Of a DNA stretch of 64,000 bases, positions 44,753-52,076 are shown piece by piece (positions within the stretch are counted from its first letter, which is position 1; each line of letters opens with the position of its first letter). Source of the stretch: Candidatus Melainabacteria bacterium (GTDB taxonomy: Bacteria > Cyanobacteriota > Vampirovibrionia > Obscuribacterales > Obscuribacteraceae); the NCBI GenBank assembly GCA_016716405.1, contig JADJWK010000001.1, forward strand, positions 1,364,001 through 1,428,000, written 5' to 3'. Made by a program: the position numbers and the translations under genes. The notes below the pieces were generated by a model. That model saw only the letters and a program-made list of their open reading frames with translations. It made no database searches and was not told where the DNA came from.

Positions 44753-47392
44753 ATGAGCTGGCCCACACCCCAGGAATACAACGAGGCTATTCAGACCCCT
44801 GCCGTCAGTTTCGGCGATCCCGATCTGAAAAAGGGGACGATCGGATTGACCGCTCTGGGCATGCCCCGGGTGATCACCGGGGCTTTCGCGAGTGTTTACC
44901 GGGTGACCACCCCGGAAGGGGAGTGGGCGGTGCGTTGCTTTCTCACCGAGCGTCCCGATCAGAAAGAGCGTTATGAGAAGATCAGCGAGTTCGTCTTGAT
45001 GGACGATCTCGCTTCCACTGTCGATTTCCACTATGTCGATAAGGGCATCAGGGTGCATGGCGCCTGGTATCCGATTCTGAAGATGCGCTGGGTGGAAGGC
45101 CAGACCCTGGACAACTATCTCCTCGACAATTACCGGAACAAGAGCAAGATAGAGGATCTGATGGAGTCGTTCGATCGGCTCGCGTTCGAGCTCGACGATG
45201 CTGGTATCGCGCATGGTGACCTGCAGCACGGCAACATTATCGTGCAAGGCGGCGAGCTGCGCCTGGTCGATTATGATGCTCTCTATATTCCGTCGCTTCT
45301 GGGCAAGATGAGCCTCGAGCTCGGCCACCCCAATTACCAGCATCCTCTGCGCAATCAGTATCATTACGATGAGCTCGTGGACAATTTCTCCTGCTGGCTG
45401 ATTCACTATTCGCTCATGGTGGTGGCAAGAGAGCCGGATCTCTTCGAGCGCTTTCACGGCGGCGACGATTGCATAATCTTCCGGAGGACCGACCTGCGAT
45501 CACCCGAGACATCCGAGCTTTTCCAGGTGCTTCTCGAGCACGAGCGGGCCGATATCAAAGGCGGTGCCACTCTGCTTCTGCGAATGCTCTGGGCTCACCC
45601 GGACGATATCCCGGAGCTCAATGATCCACCCGAGAGCCTCGAGGTGCTGCCCCGGGTGAAGCCGCAAGTGGAGGACAGCGAGGCCATGGCCCGTCGCCAG
45701 GCTCTCTATTTCGACCAGCGCCAGGCGGAGCCGGGAATCAACCGGTATGCCGGAGACGCCGACCTGCCGGACAGACAGCAGGCTCTGAAGACCCGTCCCA
45801 AACGGCATGGGATTCTCTCCCGGCTGCGCGGACGGCTGAAAGAAGTCGAAGAAAGCATCAACCGGACGGTCTTTCAGCGTTACTGGTATTACAAGACCAT
45901 CGCCCGGGGCAACGACGCTCTCAATGACGGGCGCTATCACGAAGCCGGCGAGATTTTTCTCGAGGCCTACAAGGCTATCGGCAATTCTTTCTGGTTCAGC
46001 GAAGTGGAATTCGACCTGCTAATGTCGATCGGGCACAGTCTCGCCTGCCAGAACAACTGGAGCCTGGCACAGAATTATTTCTTCCTGGCTTACAAGTCTT
46101 TCTACAACTCCAACGATCTCTCGGCCAGGGAGCGGTCTGTTCTCATGCTGGCGGTGATGCGGATCATGAAAGACGAGAGAGACGAGGCGAAGCGTCTTAT
46201 TCTCGAGTCCGCCCAGCTCCTCAATAGCTTCGATAGGATCATGGAAAAGGAAGTGCGCCGCTCTTATGTAAGCCGGCCCGAGGTGCTGGAGGCTCTCCTG
46301 GAGATCCAGGTGGACAACAACCTGCCGGCGGCCGGGCGTATAGGAATGCAAAAGGCGATTCTCGTCTTACATGAATCAATCAGGGAGCGGACCTCCGCCC
46401 GCCTGGATCGTCAGGCTGCCTATCTCTATTTCAGGCTGGCGGCAGCCTGTCTATACGATCACGAATGGGCTGAATGTGCTCGTTATTTCCGCTCCGGGCT
46501 CGAGACACTGAAGGGACTCGTCAAAAAAGATCCGGGCGGGGGATTCGCTCCTTTCGCCGGTGAGACCAGCGATCTCTCCGACCTTGTCCGCTCCGCCGGG
46601 GTCGAGGAGGAGAGTTGCTTCCCCAGGCGCTCCAGGCGCTTTTTCCGCTGCGCCTATGCCCTGGAGTGCGGGCGCCCGCAGGGCGAGGTGCTTCCCGAGA
46701 TCAACAAGCTCCAGGGCAAAGTGATCTCGGGCTTGTTTGCTTATCTCTCGCAACAGCCGTGGTTCTCCGGCTTCGATGTCGGAGAGCTCATGGTCATGGC
46801 CCGCCAGAAGGATCTCGTCAAGGTCGGTCGCGCTCTGAAAAAGCTCCTTGTCGAGAGCGAAGACCGTCTGGCTGTGGTCACTGCCATCGAGGCCCTCAAG
46901 TCCAATCAATGTTTCGACGACCTTATCGACGCCGTGGAGGCGATTTTCAAAGCTCGTGGCAGGCGCTTCTTCTCCGAGATGGTGATCATCGCCAACAAGT
47001 GCCAGTTCATGAGGACCGCCGGCTATCTATCCCGAACCCTTTTCGTGAGCGGCAACGACAACGAGAGAAGGCAGTTCCTCTACATGCTCATGGAGAATGA
47101 CGCCCTGACCGTGCTTCCCTGGATGTACTACGAGCTGGTCCTGGGCGCCGAGGTGGACAGGATCACGACCCTGACCAAGTTCTTCCTGGGCTGCCTGGGG
47201 ATCCGGGAGTATCTGTCCGAGACCACCGGAGTTTTGACTCTGTATTCGAGTCCTGTGGAAGGGCTTTCGGTGGATCAGTATATATCTTCGATTTTCCGGG
47301 TGTCCGAGCGGGTTATCGCCCGGGCCGAGCCGGTAAGCCAGGAAGCCTGGATCGAGAAGATCAACGCTTATATCGCCGACGAGCTTTTCTGA
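44753..47392 (+). CDS. Atypical protein kinase fused to a helical repeat region
   Basis: An 879-residue protein. The N-terminal part (about 20-290) is a kinase-fold domain of the type that starts MSWPTPQEYNEAIQ, known mainly from cyanobacteria. The usual nucleotide-binding Lys is Arg (WAVRCF), the catalytic loop reads AHGDLQHGN and the DFG motif reads DYD, so catalysis may be altered, although Asp 156 and Asp 173 are kept. The remaining approximately 590 residues are helical and TPR-like (YHEAGEIFLEAYKAIG), with no other recognisable domain. ATG 44753 is chosen by the family start. Such kinases often sit near vWA/TerB-like stress genes; none are seen here. Confidence 0.85.
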   Translation: MSWPTPQEYNEAIQTPAVSFGDPDLKKGTIGLTALGMPRVITGAFASVYRVTTPEGEWAVRCFLTERPDQKERYEKISEFVLMDDLASTVDFHYVDKGIRVHGAWYPILKMRWVEGQTLDNYLLDNYRNKSKIEDLMESFDRLAFELDDAGIAHGDLQHGNIIVQGGELRLVDYDALYIPSLLGKMSLELGHPNYQHPLRNQYHYDELVDNFSCWLIHYSLMVVAREPDLFERFHGGDDCIIFRRTDLRSPETSELFQVLLEHERADIKGGATLLLRMLWAHPDDIPELNDPPESLEVLPRVKPQVEDSEAMARRQALYFDQRQAEPGINRYAGDADLPDRQQALKTRPKRHGILSRLRGRLKEVEESINRTVFQRYWYYKTIARGNDALNDGRYHEAGEIFLEAYKAIGNSFWFSEVEFDLLMSIGHSLACQNNWSLAQNYFFLAYKSFYNSNDLSARERSVLMLAVMRIMKDERDEAKRLILESAQLLNSFDRIMEKEVRRSYVSRPEVLEALLEIQVDNNLPAAGRIGMQKAILVLHESIRERTSARLDRQAAYLYFRLAAACLYDHEWAECARYFRSGLETLKGLVKKDPGGGFAPFAGETSDLSDLVRSAGVEEESCFPRRSRRFFRCAYALECGRPQGEVLPEINKLQGKVISGLFAYLSQQPWFSGFDVGELMVMARQKDLVKVGRALKKLLVESEDRLAVVTAIEALKSNQCFDDLIDAVEAIFKARGRRFFSEMVIIANKCQFMRTAGYLSRTLFVSGNDNERRQFLYMLMENDALTVLPWMYYELVLGAEVDRITTLTKFFLGCLGIREYLSETTGVLTLYSSPVEGLSVDQYISSIFRVSERVIARAEPVSQEAWIEKINAYIADELF

Positions 47393-47434
47393 CAGTGGTA
47401 TTCTTAACTGAGTCGGAAAGCGGAGCGCTAGAAA

Positions 47435-47863
47435 TTGGACAAACCCGAAGGACCGGATTCGGACAAGCAGGTGAGCCTGTCCGGCAAGACAGTGATTCTG
47501 GATCTGCCGTACAATCAGGCGGCTGCCGCCTGCTATGTGCTGAACGGGCTTGCCCCGGTGCTCTGGCTGGTCACCGAGCCCCCGGCCAACCGCACCCTTC
47601 GTTATCATTCCATCCAGGCTCTGGCGCTTTTCGTGGCGGTGGCGGTGGTCAATGTCCTGCTCGGCACCATCGGCGCCGTGGTGGGCTGGATGCCTCTCAT
47701 CGGCCAGGTCATCGGGCTGGTCATCGCTCTGGCCCAGGGGGTCGCGGCCATGGCTTACCTGGGGGTCTGCATACAGCTGATCCTGAGAGTGTACAGGGGC
47801 AATCCCGGCAGGCTGCCGGTGATCAGCGAGCACATCGACAAGTATCTGGACAGCGCAAATTAA
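47435..47863 (+). CDS. Tic20/DUF4870-like membrane protein
   Basis: A 142-residue membrane protein with about three hydrophobic segments. The patterns CYVLNGLAPVLWLVTEPPANR and LRYHSIQALALF match the DUF4870/Tic20-like group, whose role in bacteria is poorly known. The start is TTG 47435 with GGAG about nine bases upstream. It follows the atypical kinase by 42 bases on the same strand. Confidence 0.8.
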   Translation: MDKPEGPDSDKQVSLSGKTVILDLPYNQAAAACYVLNGLAPVLWLVTEPPANRTLRYHSIQALALFVAVAVVNVLLGTIGAVVGWMPLIGQVIGLVIALAQGVAAMAYLGVCIQLILRVYRGNPGRLPVISEHIDKYLDSAN

Positions 47864-47965
47864 TATTGCGACCGGAAAAACCCTGTGGCTGGTCTTTGCG
47901 TCGCCGCTCATATTGGTAGAGAAGTTCGGAAGCGACCCTCTCTATCCTTTTGTGAGTAGACAGCC

Positions 47966-48652
47966 ATGTTCAAAAGACGGCCCGCCAATAGTATGCTTGA
48001 TCAGGTTCGCATAGCCACTCCCTGTCCCGCTGACTGGAACAGGATGGAAGGCGACGAGCGAGTGCGATACTGCGGGCAGTGCAAACTCAATGTATACAAC
48101 ATATCGGCCATGAGCCGTAAGGATGCCGAGGCGCTTATCCGGGAAAATGAGGGTCGTCTCTGTTTGAAAATCTACCGCCGCAAGGACGGCACTGTGATCA
48201 CCGATGATTGTCCGGTGGCCCTCAAACGTTTGAGACGCGCCTGCAGGCGATGCGCTGCCTTGATTCTCGGCATAGTGGCCTGGACAGGGATTGCTCACCC
48301 GGCCATGGCACAGGAAGAGGCGCAGGGGGACCTGGACGAACAGTCCTTGCAAAAGGAGGTCGGTGCTATGCCTTACCCCTACCCACTGGGAGAAGCTACC
48401 GTGGCGCCCGGTCAGGTCTTGATGGGCTCACCGGCTCCTCCTCCCGCAGCCACTGCCGAATTTGCCAGCAAGCCAGCGCCACTGAGTCCCTGGGTTCGTT
48501 ATTCCGTTTGTTATTCCGTGCTTGCTGCTATCGCCGCCCTGGGACTGTTTGCTCTGCGTTTTCTGCGAAAGCGGAACAATGTCTGGATGATCGGAGCCAC
48601 CTTTGCGGCTATCTTCGCCCTGGCCGGATTCGCCTGGAGCCTGATCGGCTGA
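47966..48652 (+). CDS. Membrane protein with N-terminal Cys-cluster domain
   Basis: A 228-residue protein. Residues 12-85 form a small Cys-rich domain (IATPCPADWNRMEGDERVRY, then CGQCKLNVY, LCLKIYRRKDG and DCP), with Cys at 20, 36, 39, 66 and 82, which looks like a zinc- or metal-binding site. Membrane segments follow at about 97-113, 180-200 and 207-227, with a Pro-rich linker between. A related domain is found in the scaffold protein at 52077. I know this pattern from other bacteria but not its function. A strong hairpin terminator follows. Confidence 0.8.
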   Translation: MFKRRPANSMLDQVRIATPCPADWNRMEGDERVRYCGQCKLNVYNISAMSRKDAEALIRENEGRLCLKIYRRKDGTVITDDCPVALKRLRRACRRCAALILGIVAWTGIAHPAMAQEEAQGDLDEQSLQKEVGAMPYPYPLGEATVAPGQVLMGSPAPPPAATAEFASKPAPLSPWVRYSVCYSVLAAIAALGLFALRFLRKRNNVWMIGATFAAIFALAGFAWSLIG

Positions 48653-48666
48653 TCCAGAAGACAAGC

Positions 48667-48692
48667 GAAGAGGAGCCTTGCGGCTCCTCTTC
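48667..48692. terminator. Bidirectional hairpin terminator
   Basis: An 11-bp perfect stem, GAAGAGGAGCC and GGCTCCTCTTC, around a TTGC loop, in the 65-base gap between convergent stops at 48652 and 48718. The stem is GC-rich and is followed by pyrimidines rather than a clean T run, so it should end transcription from both sides. Confidence 0.75.
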
Positions 48693-48717
48693 TCTTGCAT
48701 CGGAAATAGGAATCCGA

Positions 48718-49758
48718 TCACTTGCTTTCGTAATAGGGATTGATGTTTCCATCGAAGAATCTCAGTTCCGGCCGGATGCGGAGTCCCGGATCCTCGAGCA
48801 GGTCGGGTCTGATGTTATCGAATGGGAATTGGGGATCCAGAGGCTTAAAAGGCTTGAAAGGCTTGAAAGGCTTGAAAGGATCGAGAGGCTGGAACGGCTT
48901 TGGAGGCTTCAGATCCCCGAACTTCTGGGGCATCAGGCTCTCGGTGGCTTCATTGCCGATGTCGCGCATGACTTTACCGGCATCTGCCCCGATTACCTCT
49001 CCGGGCTGAATCACGGCGGTTCCATCAAAGCGCGGCTCCACCGGTCTGAGCGTGGTCTGACCGGTCTGCGGATTGATTTCGATGGCGGTATCGCCGTTCT
49101 GTTTGTAGAGCAGCACGTTGCCTTTGCTGTCTTGCTGGACGTTGACGCCGCCGCCCCACTCGGCTCTGTCGAGACCGTTATTGAGCTCTTTGATCATGGC
49201 GGCGAGCTTCTCGGGATTGTCCTTGAGCGAGCCGACGAGTTTCTGGAACGATTCGAGATTGCCATCGATGAGGGCTTCCTGCATGCCGACCAGGGTATTG
49301 CGATCCTCCTCCGGAATCAGCTTGCTGATTCCTTCGGCCAGCTCTTTTTTGGCTGCTTCTCGCTCTTTTTCGCTGGGCTCGGCTTTTTTCATCATCTCGA
49401 TGATCGATTCGCCGATTTTGCTGCCTCCATCTCCAAGCCCTTCCGAGATCTGGGCGTCGTTGCCGTCGATCCGGTTTGCGGGGCCGTTGCCGTCCCGGGT
49501 TTGAGCGTCGCTACCCGAGTGACCCTTCTCGTTCAGGGGGTGTATCAGGATGTTTCCATCCTCGTCCTGAACCGCGTTGGGCTCAAGCTGTCTCTCGCCG
49601 ACAGACTCCGTGCTGCTCTGGGCGGCGTCCCTGGCAGCTTCGCCGGCGTGGGTCGAGAGGTTGCCGCGCGCCTGGCTGGCGGCATCTCCTGGTATGGTGG
49701 CAGCTCCTTGCTCGGCTGCATCGTTCATCTGGGCGACTGAAACTGAATCGAATGTCAT
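48718..49758 (-). CDS. Hypothetical protein with Phe-Lys-Pro repeats
   Basis: A 346-residue protein with no signal peptide. The N-terminal third is polar and disordered (Ala/Gln/Glu-rich), the middle is helical (KKELAEGISKLIPEEDRNTL), and the C-terminus has a PFKPFKPFKP repeat before a short end ending NINPYYESK. No family recognised. ATG 49758 is preceded by AAGGAG about nine bases ahead, a clear ribosome binding site. The matching DNA is a 9-bp repeat, AGGCTTGAA, on the plus strand. Confidence 0.75.
   Translation of the reverse strand: MTFDSVSVAQMNDAAEQGAATIPGDAASQARGNLSTHAGEAARDAAQSSTESVGERQLEPNAVQDEDGNILIHPLNEKGHSGSDAQTRDGNGPANRIDGNDAQISEGLGDGGSKIGESIIEMMKKAEPSEKEREAAKKELAEGISKLIPEEDRNTLVGMQEALIDGNLESFQKLVGSLKDNPEKLAAMIKELNNGLDRAEWGGGVNVQQDSKGNVLLYKQNGDTAIEINPQTGQTTLRPVEPRFDGTAVIQPGEVIGADAGKVMRDIGNEATESLMPQKFGDLKPPKPFQPLDPFKPFKPFKPFKPLDPQFPFDNIRPDLLEDPGLRIRPELRFFDGNINPYYESK
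48841..48880. repeat. 9-bp in-frame tandem repeat
   Basis: About four copies of AGGCTTGAA encode the Phe-Lys-Pro repeats of the protein at 48718. The unit is a multiple of three, so changes keep the frame. Confidence 0.85.
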
Positions 49759-49908
49759 GAGGCATTCTCCTTCTTGGCAGTTGGAATAACTCGAAGCGGG
49801 GGTGTCAGGCGCTTCGACCGGTTGTGTTTATTGAGGGCTCAGGTGTCTATGCGACCTGTCCTCCTTTTTCGACACGGTTTTCAGCAAAAATTTTTCTCCG
49901 GGCTGGAA

Positions 49909-49937
49909 TTTACGGTTGCGGCTGCGCTGGCTATAAT
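49909..49937 (+). promoter_or_regulatory. Putative sigma-70-type promoter
   Basis: TTTACG, a 17-base spacer and a perfect TATAAT lie 23 bases before the ATG at 49960. The predicted start of transcription falls near 49944, leaving a leader of only about 16 bases. This supports the later ATG over any start upstream. Confidence 0.6.
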
Positions 49938-49959
49938 GTCGGGATTGTCGAGTATTACT

Positions 49960-51648
49960 ATGAAAAATCTCCCCTTATTTATCGCCTTATCCGGGTTGGT
50001 GCTCGGCCTCAGTGTTCCGGCTGCTTTCGCCGAGGCTGTCGACTCGTTCGTTTGCGAAGGACGGCTGAGAAAGGACGGGGTGATGGCTGTCAAAGAGTCC
50101 ATCGAGGTCGATCTGGACAGCTCTCACCGCAGCTCTTTCTACCGGATCATTCCTGCCGAGAACGCCAGCATCAAGCTCGGTGAAGTCACAGACGGCCGGG
50201 GCCATGCGGTGGGCCATGCCACTACCGATCATGGCGGGTCGGTCTCCGTCCGTCTCGACAAGCACACCCACGGGCGCTCCGGGTATTACCGCTATCAGGT
50301 CACATACGAGGCCCGGGGCGTGTGCCGTGAGGAGAAGGGGCATCCGGTCATGCGCTGGAATGTAGTCGGGCATGACTGGCCTATGAAAGTGAAAAGGGCG
50401 GAGTTCGTTTTCTATCCTCCCTCGGGCGTTAGCATTCCGGAAGGAGGCTTCCGGGCGTATAAGACCGAAGAGGAAGGGCGGGTGCCCGCAAGCGCCAGGG
50501 CTCTGGCCGATCACTATCTGGCCACCGCCTCCAATCTCGGACCCGGTGAGAGTCTCATCGTCGAGGCTGAGCTGCCCCCTGGAACAGTTGCCGGTGCGTC
50601 TTTACTAGACCAGGCTCGCTGGCTCCTGAGCGACTGGTACCTGCTCCTTGCCGTGCCACTACTGGCAATGGCAGGACTCTGGGCCTTCCGGGCGATCCGC
50701 AGTCAGATCGGCGGCGGAGAGGACGAGCAAGATATCTGGGAGCCGCCTGCCGGCTTGCGACCGGTGGAGATGGGCACTCTTCTGGATCAGAGCTGCGATG
50801 TCTCGGATATGTCGGTTACCCTCGTGAATCTGGCGGTGCGGGGATTCTATACGATTCGCGAGATCCCGGCTTCCGGCTATTTCGCGCTTTCGGAGCGGGA
50901 CTACGAGCTCAAAAAGCTTGCTCCCCCCACCGACGATCCCCTCAAAGACTATGAGCTCCTCTATATCGATGCTCTTTTCGGCAATGGTCTCACCGCCTAT
51001 CTCTCCAACCTTCAGGGTGGTTTCAGGCAGTTTCTTCCAAAGATCAAGAAACAGATTTACCGCTCGCTGGTCAGGGAAGGGTTTCTTGTAAAGGACCCCG
51101 AGATGGACAGGACCATTTTCGGCACCCTGGGCTTTCTGCTCATGGCCTCAGGCATATGCGTCCTCTTTACGGCGGATACGAGCGATCTGAAGGGGCTCGC
51201 CCTGGGTCTCGTGATTGCCGGAGTCGTAGTAGCGGTGAGTCCCCGCTTCTTCCCGCTGCGGACAAAGAAAGGGAGAAAGGCCGTCAATCAGATCCAGGAT
51301 TTCGCTGACACGCTCAAAACCGCCCGTGGAGACGAGATTGTCGAGAAGATGAAGAAGGACCCTTTCATTTTTCACCGCTTGCTTCCTTATGCCATCGTCC
51401 TGGGTGTTTTCGAGAAATGGGCTGCGGCTTGCGAAGAGCATGTCCCGGATATGTCTCCGGACTGGTTCCAGTTCCATGACGGCCGCCTGGCGGAGGGCTT
51501 CTCTGCTCGTGATTTCGCCCGCGATGTCTGGATAGCCACCAAGCTTGCCGGCCTTACTTTCACGGCGCCTCCGCCCCGCCAATATTCCGACCATACAGTG
51601 GCGAAATTCGGGCGCAGACCGGAGCAGGAGCATGACGACGAGAATTGA
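49960..51648 (+). CDS. DUF2207-like membrane protein
   Basis: A 562-residue membrane protein. A cleavable signal (LFIALSGLVLGLSVPAAFA) is followed by an outside beta-rich domain of the DUF2207 type (SFYRIIPAENASIKLGEV, RWNVVGHDWPMKVKRAEFVF), a membrane segment near residue 227 (YLLLAVPLLAMAGLWAF), a cytoplasmic winged-helix-like part and a membrane pair near residues 390-425. The function of the family is unknown. The start is ATG 49960, placed by the promoter and the signal peptide. Confidence 0.85.
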   Translation: MKNLPLFIALSGLVLGLSVPAAFAEAVDSFVCEGRLRKDGVMAVKESIEVDLDSSHRSSFYRIIPAENASIKLGEVTDGRGHAVGHATTDHGGSVSVRLDKHTHGRSGYYRYQVTYEARGVCREEKGHPVMRWNVVGHDWPMKVKRAEFVFYPPSGVSIPEGGFRAYKTEEEGRVPASARALADHYLATASNLGPGESLIVEAELPPGTVAGASLLDQARWLLSDWYLLLAVPLLAMAGLWAFRAIRSQIGGGEDEQDIWEPPAGLRPVEMGTLLDQSCDVSDMSVTLVNLAVRGFYTIREIPASGYFALSERDYELKKLAPPTDDPLKDYELLYIDALFGNGLTAYLSNLQGGFRQFLPKIKKQIYRSLVREGFLVKDPEMDRTIFGTLGFLLMASGICVLFTADTSDLKGLALGLVIAGVVVAVSPRFFPLRTKKGRKAVNQIQDFADTLKTARGDEIVEKMKKDPFIFHRLLPYAIVLGVFEKWAAACEEHVPDMSPDWFQFHDGRLAEGFSARDFARDVWIATKLAGLTFTAPPPRQYSDHTVAKFGRRPEQEHDDEN

Positions 51649-51709
51649 GCTGGTATTTCTCCGGACGGGTATAAATTCCTAGTCGACTCGACAATGAGAA
51701 GAAGCGAAA

Positions 51710-52075
51710 ATGCAAAATATCGGCAAATACTTCGAGAACAACAAGGTCAAGATCCTCGGTGGCGACCTGACAGAGGGAGAATGGGAGTATAGCCGGGGCA
51801 CCCTCTGGGGGCCCTTCGAGCATATCGAGCTGAGAGGCGCAGTCAAGCGAGTCCAGCCCCAGACTGAAGAGTCGGTGAAAAAACTGGCCGAGACCCTGGG
51901 CTGGGGGTTAGCCGGAATGGTGGTCATGGGACCGCTGGGGGCTGTGGCCGGGGCATTTCTTGGCGGTAACCGCAAACAGGTCTGCGCTCTTATCGAGCTG
52001 CACGACGACCGGAAGTTTCTTGCCACCATGGACAGCAAGATCTACCAGGAGATCCTGGCTGCCTCATTGTCCTGA
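51710..52075 (+). CDS. Hypothetical protein with glycine-zipper segment
   Basis: A 121-residue protein with a soluble N-terminal part (LTEGEWEYSRGTLWGPFEHI), one hydrophobic, Gly-rich segment (GWGLAGMVVMGPLGAVAGAF) and a soluble end (IELHDDRKFLATMDSKIYQE). The Gly spacing suggests packing in a membrane. No family recognised. GAAGAAGC lies a few bases before the ATG. The stop is one base from the convergent stop of the scaffold gene. Confidence 0.72.
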   Translation: MQNIGKYFENNKVKILGGDLTEGEWEYSRGTLWGPFEHIELRGAVKRVQPQTEESVKKLAETLGWGLAGMVVMGPLGAVAGAFLGGNRKQVCALIELHDDRKFLATMDSKIYQEILAASLS

Positions 52076-52076
52076 C

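Noticed and set aside
49774..49959. N-terminal extension of the DUF2207-like gene
   Set aside because: A clear promoter and a signal peptide place the start at 49960.
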